A DNA stretch of 5,908 nucleotides, from NCBI GenBank assembly GCA_021827885.1, contig JAKAUD010000205.1, positions 1-5,908 on the forward strand, read 5' to 3'. The stretch comes from Thermoplasmata archaeon (GTDB lineage Archaea; Thermoplasmatota; Thermoplasmata; Thermoplasmatales; Thermoplasmataceae). This document shows, piece after piece, positions 1-5,649 of the stretch (within the stretch, counting starts at the first letter, position 1; each line of letters begins with the position of its first letter). The notes under the pieces are model-generated. The model was not told the DNA's origin. It searched no databases and worked only from the letters and a program-made list of their open reading frames with translations. A program made the position numbers and the translations under genes.

Positions 1-112
1 TATCCCCATGGATTCTAGGTGATCTAATTCGAAAATCTCTAACTAATTTCACTTCCCAATTTGTATTACACTTATTACAAAAAGAATTTACTTCTAGGAT
101 TAACCCAGGTTT
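1..112 (-). pseudogene. partial frame with CxxC zinc-ribbon-like motif, runs off the left edge
   Basis: This minus-strand frame is open from just after a TAG at 113-115 to the window edge (37 codons). It reads ...VNSFCNKCNTNWEVKLV..., with a CNKC knuckle that could be half of a zinc ribbon. No ATG, GTG or TTG lies between the upstream stop and the motif, so either the start is lost or the frame is only homologous to a gene. Coding character is supported by comparison with the frame upstream of the gene at 5359-5625, which reads SCNTCNTWNTNW at the matching place. The two differ by a 9-base insertion that keeps frame. The gene would be divergent from the half-tRNA at 207. I do not recognise the family; function is unknown. 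It may belong to the host flank or to a neighbouring related element. Confidence 0.35.
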
Positions 113-171
113 CTACTATATTCAAAATCAAGAGAAAGATGATTTGCTTCGACTCAACCAATTTTGAATAC

Positions 172-181
172 TTTTAATATA
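172..181 (+). promoter_or_regulatory. TATA box of the half-tRNA (tRNA-Leu promoter copy)
   Basis: TTTTAATATA is identical to the box before the complete tRNA at 5775-5784 and lies about 30 bases before the half-tRNA start at 207, as expected for an archaeal tRNA promoter. The surrounding sequence is almost unchanged from the intact copy, so it may still fire. It points into the left end of the element, towards the integrase gene. Confidence 0.55.
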
Positions 182-206
182 CTCTCCTTAAATGTAGGAT
201 ACCATT

Positions 207-250
207 GTGGAGGTTGTCGAGCCAGGTTAAAGGTGATAGATTTAGGATCC
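207..250 (+). pseudogene. 5' half of tRNA-Leu(UAG), attL-side remnant
   Basis: This segment matches 5810-5853 of the complete tRNA-Leu, from the acceptor 5' strand through the D arm and anticodon loop to three bases into the 3' strand of the anticodon stem. It then breaks off. Five differences are present (208, 223, 234, 238, 247), all transitions. The change at 208 would turn the second acceptor pair into T-G, and that at 238 would put a mismatch in the anticodon stem, so the copy is no longer under tRNA constraint. It has no T arm and cannot be a functional tRNA. The extent fits an anticodon-loop crossover by an integrase, but the retained part is the 5' half with promoter, opposite to the usual 3'-half duplication. 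Confidence 0.85.
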
Positions 251-432
251 GACTTACTTCTGGAAGCATTTCTGGCTGGTTTGTCTAACGATTATTACCC
301 AACAACGGAATATCGAAAAGAGTTGGAAAAAGTGAGTGAATTTTTGTTTTGAGTAATTTTGAAGGTGTCTTTCTCTCACATAGTCAAATAGGCTTTGCAG
401 AGCAATGTTCTTTCTGAAAAAATTTAGCTGAG

Positions 433-455
433 TATTTAAAGCAAAGTTTATAAAC
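433..455 (+). promoter_or_regulatory. integrase promoter, two overlapping TATA-like boxes
   Basis: Two A/T boxes stand before the integrase: TATTTAAA at 433-440 and TTTATAAA at 447-454. Their centres lie about 22-24 bases before the two candidate start codons (ATG 459 and ATG 474 respectively), the spacing expected for leaderless archaeal transcripts. No Shine-Dalgarno sequence precedes either start. The rest of 251-432 holds no gene I can support. Confidence 0.5.
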
Positions 456-456
456 T

Positions 457-477
457 GCATGGTAATAATTATCATGC
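457..477. promoter_or_regulatory. imperfect 21-bp palindrome over the integrase start, candidate operator
   Basis: The arms GCATGGTAAT and ATTATCATGC pair at nine of ten positions around a central A at 467. Both candidate start codons of the integrase (459 and 474) lie inside it and TATA-like boxes lie just upstream, so a bound protein could block transcription start. The integrase itself begins with an RHH-like segment, a fold that typically binds short inverted repeats. That makes autoregulation a reasonable inference, but nothing here proves binding. Confidence 0.45.
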
Positions 478-1433
478 AAGGAGAAACTAAAATCACGAGT
501 GTGAGAATTAGTATTGACCTGCTCGAAAAAGCCAATCAACAAGGGCTGAATCTTTCAAAGTGGATGAATGTCAAGCTTGATGAGTTTTTGAATGGGAAAC
601 TTACAACGATTTCCAACAACGAAAGAAAGATAACAAGAGAGCTTGCAGTAAGGATGACAGATGGTTTCAAGGCATGGCTGATCTCTAACAGAAATGACAG
701 GAATTACATCAAGAGCCTTGAGGTGTACCCCATGAAATACTTCAATGGCTTGATTTTGTCATCGCCTCAAAACATCATAGAATACACTTCAAAAATGAAA
801 ACAACCTCAAAGTACCCCATTCTCGCACTTAGGTTATATATTAATTATCTTGAGGAGACACAGCAGTTATCGTCGGAGGATGCAACCCATCTGAAGAAAG
901 TTCTCAAGGTCAAGAAATCAAAGCCTGACACATACGTTCCGACTGATGAAAGGATCAAGGAGACATATGATAAATTATCAAATGACGAGGATAAGCTTCT
1001 CTTCCAAATACTGGCATTCAGTGGCGTCCGGATAACGGAAATGTCCAAGATGCATTTGGAATTTGACCCTCAAAATCTCACTAGAAAGGGTTCCTATGCA
1101 AGATATTCCCTTAACTTCAATTGTGGTCAGAAGAGGTCTTTCTATGTTTATATGCCGATTGAGGTAGCTGACAAGGTGAGAAGATTTTACAAGGTGGATG
1201 CCAAGGCCATCACGAAATTGTTTGGGATAAAGACAGGATTAACACCCAAATACTTTAGAAAGTGGTTCTACAACAAGGTCATAATGGCTGGAGTACCTGA
1301 AAGTGTGGCAGACTTCTATGAGGGAAGATCACCTGCAACTGTTGGGTCATCAAAATATCTTGCTAAGACACAGCAGGCAGACCACTGGTATGGAACAGCA
1401 ATGGAAACATTAAAAGATATTATCCTAATTTGA
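459..1433 (+). CDS. archaeal tyrosine recombinase (integrase) with N-terminal RHH-like segment
   Basis: Probable site-specific recombinase that integrates and excises this element at tRNA-Leu. Residues 11-46 (ITSVRISIDLLEKANQQG, then a helix ending LDEFL) look like a ribbon-helix-helix DNA-binding segment. About 58-135 is helical and suits a core-binding domain. The catalytic part shows Arg191 in GVRITE, Lys225 in the QKRSFYVYMP hairpin, and Lys264-x-x-Arg267 (KYFR) in place of bacterial HxxR, as in SSV/pNOB8-type archaeal enzymes. After GR at 289-290, Tyr300 (SSKYLAK) is the likely nucleophile; Tyr311 is the alternative. At 324 residues it has normal length and all expected boxes, so it may be active. 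It is not split by integration, unlike SSV integrases. ATG 474 (Met6) is an equally good or better leaderless start, 23 bases after a TATA centre; the RHH-like strand begins after it. Confidence 0.9.
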   Translation: MVIIIMQGETKITSVRISIDLLEKANQQGLNLSKWMNVKLDEFLNGKLTTISNNERKITRELAVRMTDGFKAWLISNRNDRNYIKSLEVYPMKYFNGLILSSPQNIIEYTSKMKTTSKYPILALRLYINYLEETQQLSSEDATHLKKVLKVKKSKPDTYVPTDERIKETYDKLSNDEDKLLFQILAFSGVRITEMSKMHLEFDPQNLTRKGSYARYSLNFNCGQKRSFYVYMPIEVADKVRRFYKVDAKAITKLFGIKTGLTPKYFRKWFYNKVIMAGVPESVADFYEGRSPATVGSSKYLAKTQQADHWYGTAMETLKDIILI

Positions 1434-1438
1434 TTTTT

Positions 1439-1657
1439 ATGGACTCTAATTTTGTATATTGTGTAAAATGTACTAAGCGCTTCAAACCTGTTAATGCATA
1501 TAGGATATTTCTAGATGAGGTAGAGGAAGTCCCTTGGAGCACACCTGAACACCGTGAATATAAGGGAGGCAATCATACCTATATATGTTCTGAAAAATGC
1601 TATCACGACTTCAAAAAGAATATGAAAGAATTCTGGGATCCGAAGGGTGTATACTGA
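1439..1657 (+). CDS. small TRASH/MYM-like zinc-finger protein
   Basis: A 72-residue protein with CVKC near residues 8-11 and CSEKCYHDFKK in the C-terminal half. The CxxC ... CSEKC-x-x-x-F spacing resembles TRASH or MYM-type treble-clef zinc fingers, in which CSExC-x-x-x-F is the typical second knuckle. A role in metal sensing or in binding DNA or protein is inferred from the family only. The gene starts 5 bases after the integrase stop and has no promoter or Shine-Dalgarno of its own, so it is probably co-transcribed with the integrase and translated by reinitiation. TTG 1430, overlapping the integrase stop, is an alternative start adding three residues (M-I-F). Position beside the integrase suggests an accessory or regulatory job in recombination, which the sequence does not show directly. 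Confidence 0.7.
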   Translation: MDSNFVYCVKCTKRFKPVNAYRIFLDEVEEVPWSTPEHREYKGGNHTYICSEKCYHDFKKNMKEFWDPKGVY

Positions 1658-1807
1658 AAATATTCATATTAAACTTCATTCCGATCCGGTAACTAATGTA
1701 AGGATTAAACCATTAGATGATCCATAGCATTAGAGATTAAAAAACAATGAAGAACGTATATTAATGTTACATGCACAGGCTTTCTTACTTACCATTGGAT
1801 ATAGAAA

Positions 1808-1817
1808 TTTATTTAAT
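1808..1817 (+). promoter_or_regulatory. TATA box of the secreted repeat-protein gene
   Basis: TTTATTTAAT is centred about 26 bases before the GTG at 1838. This spacing places the transcription start at or next to the start codon, so the mRNA is probably leaderless. No Shine-Dalgarno sequence is present between the box and the GTG. The rest of the 1658-1837 gap shows no coding sequence. Confidence 0.55.
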
Positions 1818-1834
1818 CAAACAAAATCTATACA

Positions 1835-1846
1835 TTTGTGCACAAA
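1835..1846. promoter_or_regulatory. perfect 12-bp palindrome across the GTG start codon
   Basis: TTTGTGCACAAA reads the same on both strands and contains the GTG start of the secreted repeat protein. Its place at the presumed transcription and translation start would suit an operator. It is short, does not share the core of the palindrome at 457-477, and could be chance. Confidence 0.2.
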
Positions 1847-3718
1847 CTAATAACTGCAATGATTGTAGTAGCAGTTCTGGCATCTGGCTTAACAGTTGGA
1901 TTAGTTTATCATGATGACCATAAGAATATGAAATCTCCCGGAACTTTAGTTCCAGTTCCAACAACAAATAATACTAATTCAAATAACACAACAAGTTCCA
2001 ATAATAAAACTTCAAATAATGCATCAGGGATTGTCATAACTCAGTACTCGGTGACCAACAAGACTGTGGAAATACCGAATCCACACTATGACCTTATGCA
2101 TATCAGGGTTTATGTGCCAGGGGTTTCAGTACTTTCTTTGTCTGTAACAGATCCCAACGGCAATGCTCCATTTGATTCTGGCTTTAGCCAGACGATCTCA
2201 GGATACTACAACACTACAATTCCTATATCTTTCTCCTATGTGAATGAAACTGGAATCTATCGATACTCTCTTTCACTAGGTTATAACTCCTATACTGCTA
2301 CCAGAGTTTTGAACATTACAGTAATTCCTAGAATGACCGCTTATTTAAATGGACCTACAGTCGGGGAAGTTGGTGTGAGCGAAGTATGGGGTGTATCTAT
2401 TAGTGGCGGTATGAAACCGTATAACCTTTCGTGGGTTGTTTCTAATTCCGGTTCTTCCTTGAACGAAAGCAATACTGGAAACACCCTTTCATATGTACCA
2501 ACATTGAATGGCACTATTTCAGTTCTAGTTATAATCACAGATATACTTGGTTATCATTACACCCTAAATAAGGAGATAACCGTGGAAAGAGATTTAGGTA
2601 AACCTATAATTTCTGCATATGATGAAGGCAACCCTGTTACGCAGCTAAATCCTTTTACTATTAATGTAGGTCTTGACGCTCTATTCCAGGTCAGCCTCAA
2701 CAGTACAGGCGTAATACCATACACTTACCATTGGTACCTAAATAACACTCCCATCGACCCAAACTATCTTGATCTCTCCCAAATAAACTATGTGTTTATA
2801 TATCCCGGTAATTACGTTGTAAGTTGTAATGTTACAGATGCAAACGGTTTTTCTCAAAACTCTTCTATCCCAGTAAGAGTTTATTCAGATCCTGTTGTCA
2901 ACATATCATCGCTACAGACCTATGTGATTGACGGAAATAATGCTTTTATTAGCGCAAAAATAACCGGTGGATCTGGTGATTTTAAATATATGATTGATGG
3001 GACGTCAGGATATACTTCTGGGTCGTTTAATGTGGCTTTGTCTAGTTTTGATCTCGTTACAGGTGATAATTCAATAAAATTATATCTGCAAGATTTAAAA
3101 GGAGGATGGAATGCCCAAAGCAACACTGTGAACGTTTACTTCTACTCGTTAAATCCTTCAATATCAGTTGGCAAAACGCTGATTGATGCAAATATGACTG
3201 ACCAGTTGAATGGAAGTTATTCTTACTCCGGTTCAGGATCAGGATTTGGACCATACACGTTTGGGTGGTATATCAACGGCAAATACTATTCAAACTTGCA
3301 GAACGTGAATGCCCTCATAGAGGACTCTGGGAAGGTTTCAATAGAATTTACAGTCACAGACTCACTGGGTCAGTCTCAGTCAACTACCTCGTATATCAAG
3401 GTAAATCCAAAACTAAACTTTACACTTGCTTATACTGAGGCCCCACAGTATGGATCGTATGTAGTGAACATATATACCAATATAACCGGAGGAACATATA
3501 TAACAAATGTAAGTTCTTACTATCCCGGTGTCAATGAATATTATTACATTAACTTCTATGCTGGTAATTTGGATTATCAACCCTATGCATCTGGATTACA
3601 AAAGAATGTTGTTTTAACTCAAGATTACATCGCTGGGGCAAAGACGACTTTAAAAGTTGTTGTCCAGGATGGAATTGGAGATACCGTCATAAAATATATA
3701 ACAATAATCACTCCGTAG
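1838..3718 (+). CDS. secreted surface protein with PKD/Ig-like repeats
   Basis: A 626-residue exported protein. Residues 4-24 are a hydrophobic signal segment or N-terminal anchor after M-H-K. Residues 33-64 are a Pro/Asn/Thr/Ser-rich linker. The remainder is a chain of beta-sandwich-like domains. A turn motif of the type GG-x-x-PY-x-x-x-W recurs at 190-199 (GGMKPYNLSW), 290-299 (TGVIPYTYHW), 377-386 (GGSGDFKYMI) and 467-477 (GSGFGPYTFGW), with a weaker one at 551, giving periods of roughly 80-100 residues. The endings VTDANG and VTDSLG are typical of PKD domains. About twenty N-x-S/T sequons suggest heavy N-glycosylation. There is one cysteine, no C-terminal membrane segment and no enzymatic motif. 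A role as surface glycoprotein, adhesin or fibre is inferred; exclusion or attachment functions are possible. The GTG start is chosen from the TATA spacing and the signal segment directly after it. Confidence 0.85.
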   Translation: MHKLITAMIVVAVLASGLTVGLVYHDDHKNMKSPGTLVPVPTTNNTNSNNTTSSNNKTSNNASGIVITQYSVTNKTVEIPNPHYDLMHIRVYVPGVSVLSLSVTDPNGNAPFDSGFSQTISGYYNTTIPISFSYVNETGIYRYSLSLGYNSYTATRVLNITVIPRMTAYLNGPTVGEVGVSEVWGVSISGGMKPYNLSWVVSNSGSSLNESNTGNTLSYVPTLNGTISVLVIITDILGYHYTLNKEITVERDLGKPIISAYDEGNPVTQLNPFTINVGLDALFQVSLNSTGVIPYTYHWYLNNTPIDPNYLDLSQINYVFIYPGNYVVSCNVTDANGFSQNSSIPVRVYSDPVVNISSLQTYVIDGNNAFISAKITGGSGDFKYMIDGTSGYTSGSFNVALSSFDLVTGDNSIKLYLQDLKGGWNAQSNTVNVYFYSLNPSISVGKTLIDANMTDQLNGSYSYSGSGSGFGPYTFGWYINGKYYSNLQNVNALIEDSGKVSIEFTVTDSLGQSQSTTSYIKVNPKLNFTLAYTEAPQYGSYVVNIYTNITGGTYITNVSSYYPGVNEYYYINFYAGNLDYQPYASGLQKNVVLTQDYIAGAKTTLKVVVQDGIGDTVIKYITIITP

Positions 3719-3972
3719 CTTCCCTCTTCAATTATTTATACTCTCTTTGGTATTGAATGAATTGCTACCTCATCAAATTTTCTTGAAGGCAAACACTGAT
3801 AGTACAAGGTTATCCAGGTTTAATCTTCAGGCAGGTTGATGATAAAAATATTACAAGCAGTCAGAAAAATAAGGGAGGGATTGTAAAATATTCATAGATA
3901 ATAGTATCAGAGTTTCTCCGGTGATCCATACATTTCTGCCACATTCATTGGTGGGATTATTTCAACCCACAA

Positions 3973-4242
3973 TCATGAATAGGCAATATTTGCGTGAAAT
4001 ATGTTTGCTATTGCTGAATTAACCGCATCATCGAAACTCGAACCATGGGATATGCTATCCTCAATCATCTTCAAATTCTGCTTAATCATTGTTCCATAGT
4101 ACTTTGGCGGCACAATTTGTGTGTCTCCAAGCATCATGAAGATTCTTGCAGTTGCATTTCTCCACCTCTGTTGCATGTTGTTTTCTACCCAGACTTCTAT
4201 TTGTCCTCCTTTAATTTCTGACATCTTGCTTGTATTTCTCAT
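3973..4242 (-). CDS. unrecognised small protein, overlaps the upstream ORF by ATGA
   Basis: An 89-residue ORF that starts inside the stop codon region of the ORF at 4239-4646 (ATGA overlap), which suggests translational coupling. The second methionine (Met7, ATG 4224) is an alternative start. The sequence is mixed alpha/beta in character (QIEVWVENN, then helices with FDDAVNSAIANIF) and has no signal, membrane or metal-binding motif that I recognise. Beyond the TGA at 3973-3975 the same frame stays open for 22 more codons (LWVEIIPPMNVAEMYGSPEKL, stop at 3907-3909), which looks protein-like, so the original gene may have been longer and cut by a nonsense change. Function unknown. The gap 3719-3972 to the convergent secreted-protein gene holds nothing else I can support. 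Confidence 0.5.
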   Translation of the reverse strand: MRNTSKMSEIKGGQIEVWVENNMQQRWRNATARIFMMLGDTQIVPPKYYGTMIKQNLKMIEDSISHGSSFDDAVNSAIANIFHANIAYS

Positions 4243-4646
4243 GGCATACCATCATACTTCTTGCTATGGTCGCCTGTATTTTCTGGCTTGTCTCCCACGT
4301 ATCTGTACCTTGTGTGACCATCAGGACCCACTCCATCTGGCACTAATAGCCCTTCCTCTTTCCCCTCCTTCACTGCGACAGCCAACATAACAAACGACCT
4401 GAGTTGCAGAAGTTGCATCCTTCCTTTCTTTGGATTTTTGGGCTTTCCGCAAAGGATTTCCTGTAATTCGGTCTCTTCAACAGTTGGCTCACCATACAGG
4501 TCATCATGGAAGAAAGCTCGGCTGTTTTCCAGATTTTCTTCAATCCAGTCAAAGGCTTTCTTGAGTTTTGGACGGGTATTCTTTGTAGTCTTTCTCTTCT
4601 TCAGTTGCAGGAATACTCTGGGTCCCCCTACGTATAAAAATATCAC
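4239..4646 (-). CDS. unrecognised ORF, perhaps the frameshifted 3' part of the AlbA_2-domain gene
   Basis: The longest frame starts at a GTG at 4646 and overlaps the end of the AlbA_2-domain frame (4549-5169) by about 98 bases. In that overlap the AlbA_2 frame is the convincing one (FIRRGTQSIPATEEE), so the first 27-30 residues here are probably not coding. From about residue 28 the frame looks real (KKAFDWIEENLENSRAFF, later VGPDGHTRYRYVG). No ATG/GTG/TTG start lies there until ATG 4418, which would give only 59 residues. The simplest reading is a one-base frameshift near 4560-4590, joining this frame to the AlbA_2 protein as its C-terminal part. Alternatively it is a separate gene starting at 4418. 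No family recognised. It overlaps the next ORF by ATGA. Confidence 0.45.
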   Translation of the reverse strand: MIFLYVGGPRVFLQLKKRKTTKNTRPKLKKAFDWIEENLENSRAFFHDDLYGEPTVEETELQEILCGKPKNPKKGRMQLLQLRSFVMLAVAVKEGKEEGLLVPDGVGPDGHTRYRYVGDKPENTGDHSKKYDGMP

Positions 4647-5169
4647 CTTCCCTAAAAGCTATCTTCCTCTTTTCATTTGAATCTAAATAATATCCAGTTT
4701 TTGTAGGAATAAGGATAACTGTGGATGGTGGGATATAAACTATGTCAAATCTCAAGTTTTCCCCTTCAAATTTTCTAAAAAATTCTCTATACAATAATTC
4801 AATCTTAAAATTGGAAAATGAGTTGAACTTTTCCTTTAAAACTGCTTGGTCTAATTCAAATTATTGGTGCAGTCCTACAGGTGTGAAAGACCGTCTTCTC
4901 TCATTTCCCGTTCTTTTCTGATTTTTAGTATCTCTAAACCCTATGATAATGAAACCTGATCCGACATTTGAAAAAGCAAATATGTCCTTTGCGATTTTTG
5001 GAAAGTTATTCCGGCCTAAGTCTATAGTTTCTTTAAAGTCTAAGAATGCATCTTCTCTGTCAAGTGCAATCAAGTAATCTACCATTATATCTCCAATAGG
5101 GTCCACGTCGACCTCAGGAGTCATCACTTTCTTAGAGTACAAAATCTCACCGACTTACTGCGCACCCAT
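4549..5169 (-). pseudogene. AlbA_2 (Schlafen-like) domain protein, interrupted by in-frame stops
   Basis: The frame encodes a typical AlbA_2 putative nucleic-acid-binding domain: FLDFKETIDL (the usual E-F-K-E), then KIAKDIFAFSNVGSGFIIIGF (FxN-x-GxG), TPVGL, and finally REGDIFIRRGTQSIPA, the xRxG-x-x-x-PA end of the domain. An in-frame TAA at 4861-4863 splits it between GLHQ and FELDQAVLKEKF. A second TAA at 5155-5157 lies four codons after ATG 5169, which is the start best placed relative to the TATA box. The C-terminal end may also be frameshifted. If translation starts instead at TTG 5142 (GGTGA four bases upstream) or ATG 5124, the first piece would be about 93 or 87 residues and would lack the second half of the domain. 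Such domains occur in transcription-related and defence-related proteins; no specific role can be given. I judge it a decayed gene, unless the two halves are made separately. Confidence 0.7.
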
Positions 5170-5188
5170 GGAAAGCAAATACTTCATT

Positions 5189-5197
5189 AATATAAAT
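5189..5197 (-). promoter_or_regulatory. TATA box of the AlbA_2-domain gene
   Basis: On the minus strand the region reads AATTTATATTAATG, with the A/T box centred about 24 bases before ATG 5169. This is the leaderless spacing seen for other genes in the window and is the main reason for taking 5169 as the ancestral start. The remaining gap to 5350 shows no supported gene. Confidence 0.45.
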
Positions 5198-5350
5198 TTA
5201 CTTTCATTTATACAAATAGATAAATAAAGAAAATGTTGAGTAATTGCCATTAATTTCTCAGGGTTAATAAAGATTATGTTACTTATTTCTTAAGAATCTT
5301 GGAGCAAACTGGTCGTAGAAGATATAACTTTAAGCCATGAGTCATAGTCC

Positions 5351-5358
5351 AAAAAAAA
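5351..5358 (-). terminator. oligo-T terminator after the 5359-5625 gene
   Basis: Eight A residues on the plus strand (T8 on minus) directly follow the TAA stop of the minus-strand gene. Archaeal transcription ends at such oligo-T tracts without needing a hairpin. Its placement separates this gene from the AlbA_2-domain gene downstream. Confidence 0.55.
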
Positions 5359-5625
5359 TTACTGTTTATCGAATTGCTTGCTCAAATTAGAGATCCTTGA
5401 TTTTAGCCAGATGTAGTCTTTGTTCTCAATCAAGCCATTATCTTCCAGCTTATGTGCCATCTCAATGAGTTTAGGCTCCATTGAACTCCATTCTTTTCTA
5501 ATCTCCTTACTTATGGCTAACTGTTCTTCCGTCCCTAGCTTCTTTTCAGACTTCTCTTTTGCCATATGATAATATTCATAAGCGTTATTTAAACCGTTAT
5601 TTTCTGGGGTTGGACAAATTATCAA
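5359..5625 (-). CDS. small helical protein, CxxC motif in the upstream open frame
   Basis: From TTG 5625 the ORF encodes 88 residues, mostly charged helix (MAKEKSEKKLGTEEQ through SRISNLSKQFDKQ). It has no enzymatic motif and is not a family I recognise. ATG 5565 is a further possible start. The frame is open upstream to a TGA at 5707-5709, and this extension reads HFSCNTCNTWNTNWIANFYSGF. It contains a CxxC knuckle homologous to the frame at 1-112 but no ATG, GTG or TTG before the motif. A CNTC/NTW repetition comes from a 9-base tandem duplication (TGTATTACA) that keeps frame. So the full protein was probably a zinc-knuckle plus helical protein whose start has been lost or is unconventional. 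It is transcribed divergently from the tRNA and sits inside the presumed right end of the element. Confidence 0.5.
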   Translation of the reverse strand: MIICPTPENNGLNNAYEYYHMAKEKSEKKLGTEEQLAISKEIRKEWSSMEPKLIEMAHKLEDNGLIENKDYIWLKSRISNLSKQFDKQ

Positions 5626-5649
5626 GAAGCCGCTATAAAAATTTGCAAT

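Larger units (their letters stand above)
56..250 (+). repeat. left copy of the element-flanking direct repeat (att-containing)
   Basis: Positions 131-250 align without gaps to 5734-5853, with 12 mismatches in 120 bases by my count; 161-206 has a single mismatch. Farther left, 56-79 matches 5650-5673 with two mismatches, and the stretch between is only loosely similar. The repeat covers the start of a divergent CxxC-encoding frame, the tRNA promoter and the first 44 bases of the tRNA-Leu gene. Similarity stops sharply after 250 (left continues GACTTAC, right continues ATTCCCG), which I take as the outer limit of the recombination site. Confidence 0.85.

Noticed and set aside
164..352. Plus-strand ORF of 62 residues starting in the tRNA promoter
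   Set aside because: It begins with TTG inside the promoter and runs through the half-tRNA, so its first half is non-coding by nature. The tail after 250 (DLLLEAFLAGL...) looks mildly protein-like but has no start of its own.
254..535. Minus-strand ORF with a hydrophobic N-terminus opposite the integrase start
   Set aside because: It overlaps the int promoter and the coding start of a strongly supported integrase; no promoter or homology supports it.
3719..3972. Possible terminator or small RNA in the convergent gap
   Set aside because: There are pyrimidine-rich stretches after 3718 but no clear oligo-T tract or stable hairpin on either strand, so I do not call one.
4121..4390. Plus-strand ORF of 89 residues opposite the two small minus-strand ORFs
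   Set aside because: Cys/Leu/Pro-rich low-quality composition typical of an antisense shadow; the minus-strand frames are more protein-like and share an ATGA overlap.
4438..4680. Plus-strand ORF of 80 residues opposite the AlbA_2 end
   Set aside because: Antisense to the recognisable FIRRGTQSIPA segment of the AlbA_2 domain; no supporting motif.
5158..5169. ATG GGT GCG CAG before TAA read as a four-residue leader peptide (attenuator) upstream of the AlbA_2 gene
   Set aside because: It is in frame with the domain and correctly spaced from the TATA box, so loss of the normal gene by a nonsense change explains it more simply; no hairpin or regulatory codon run is visible.
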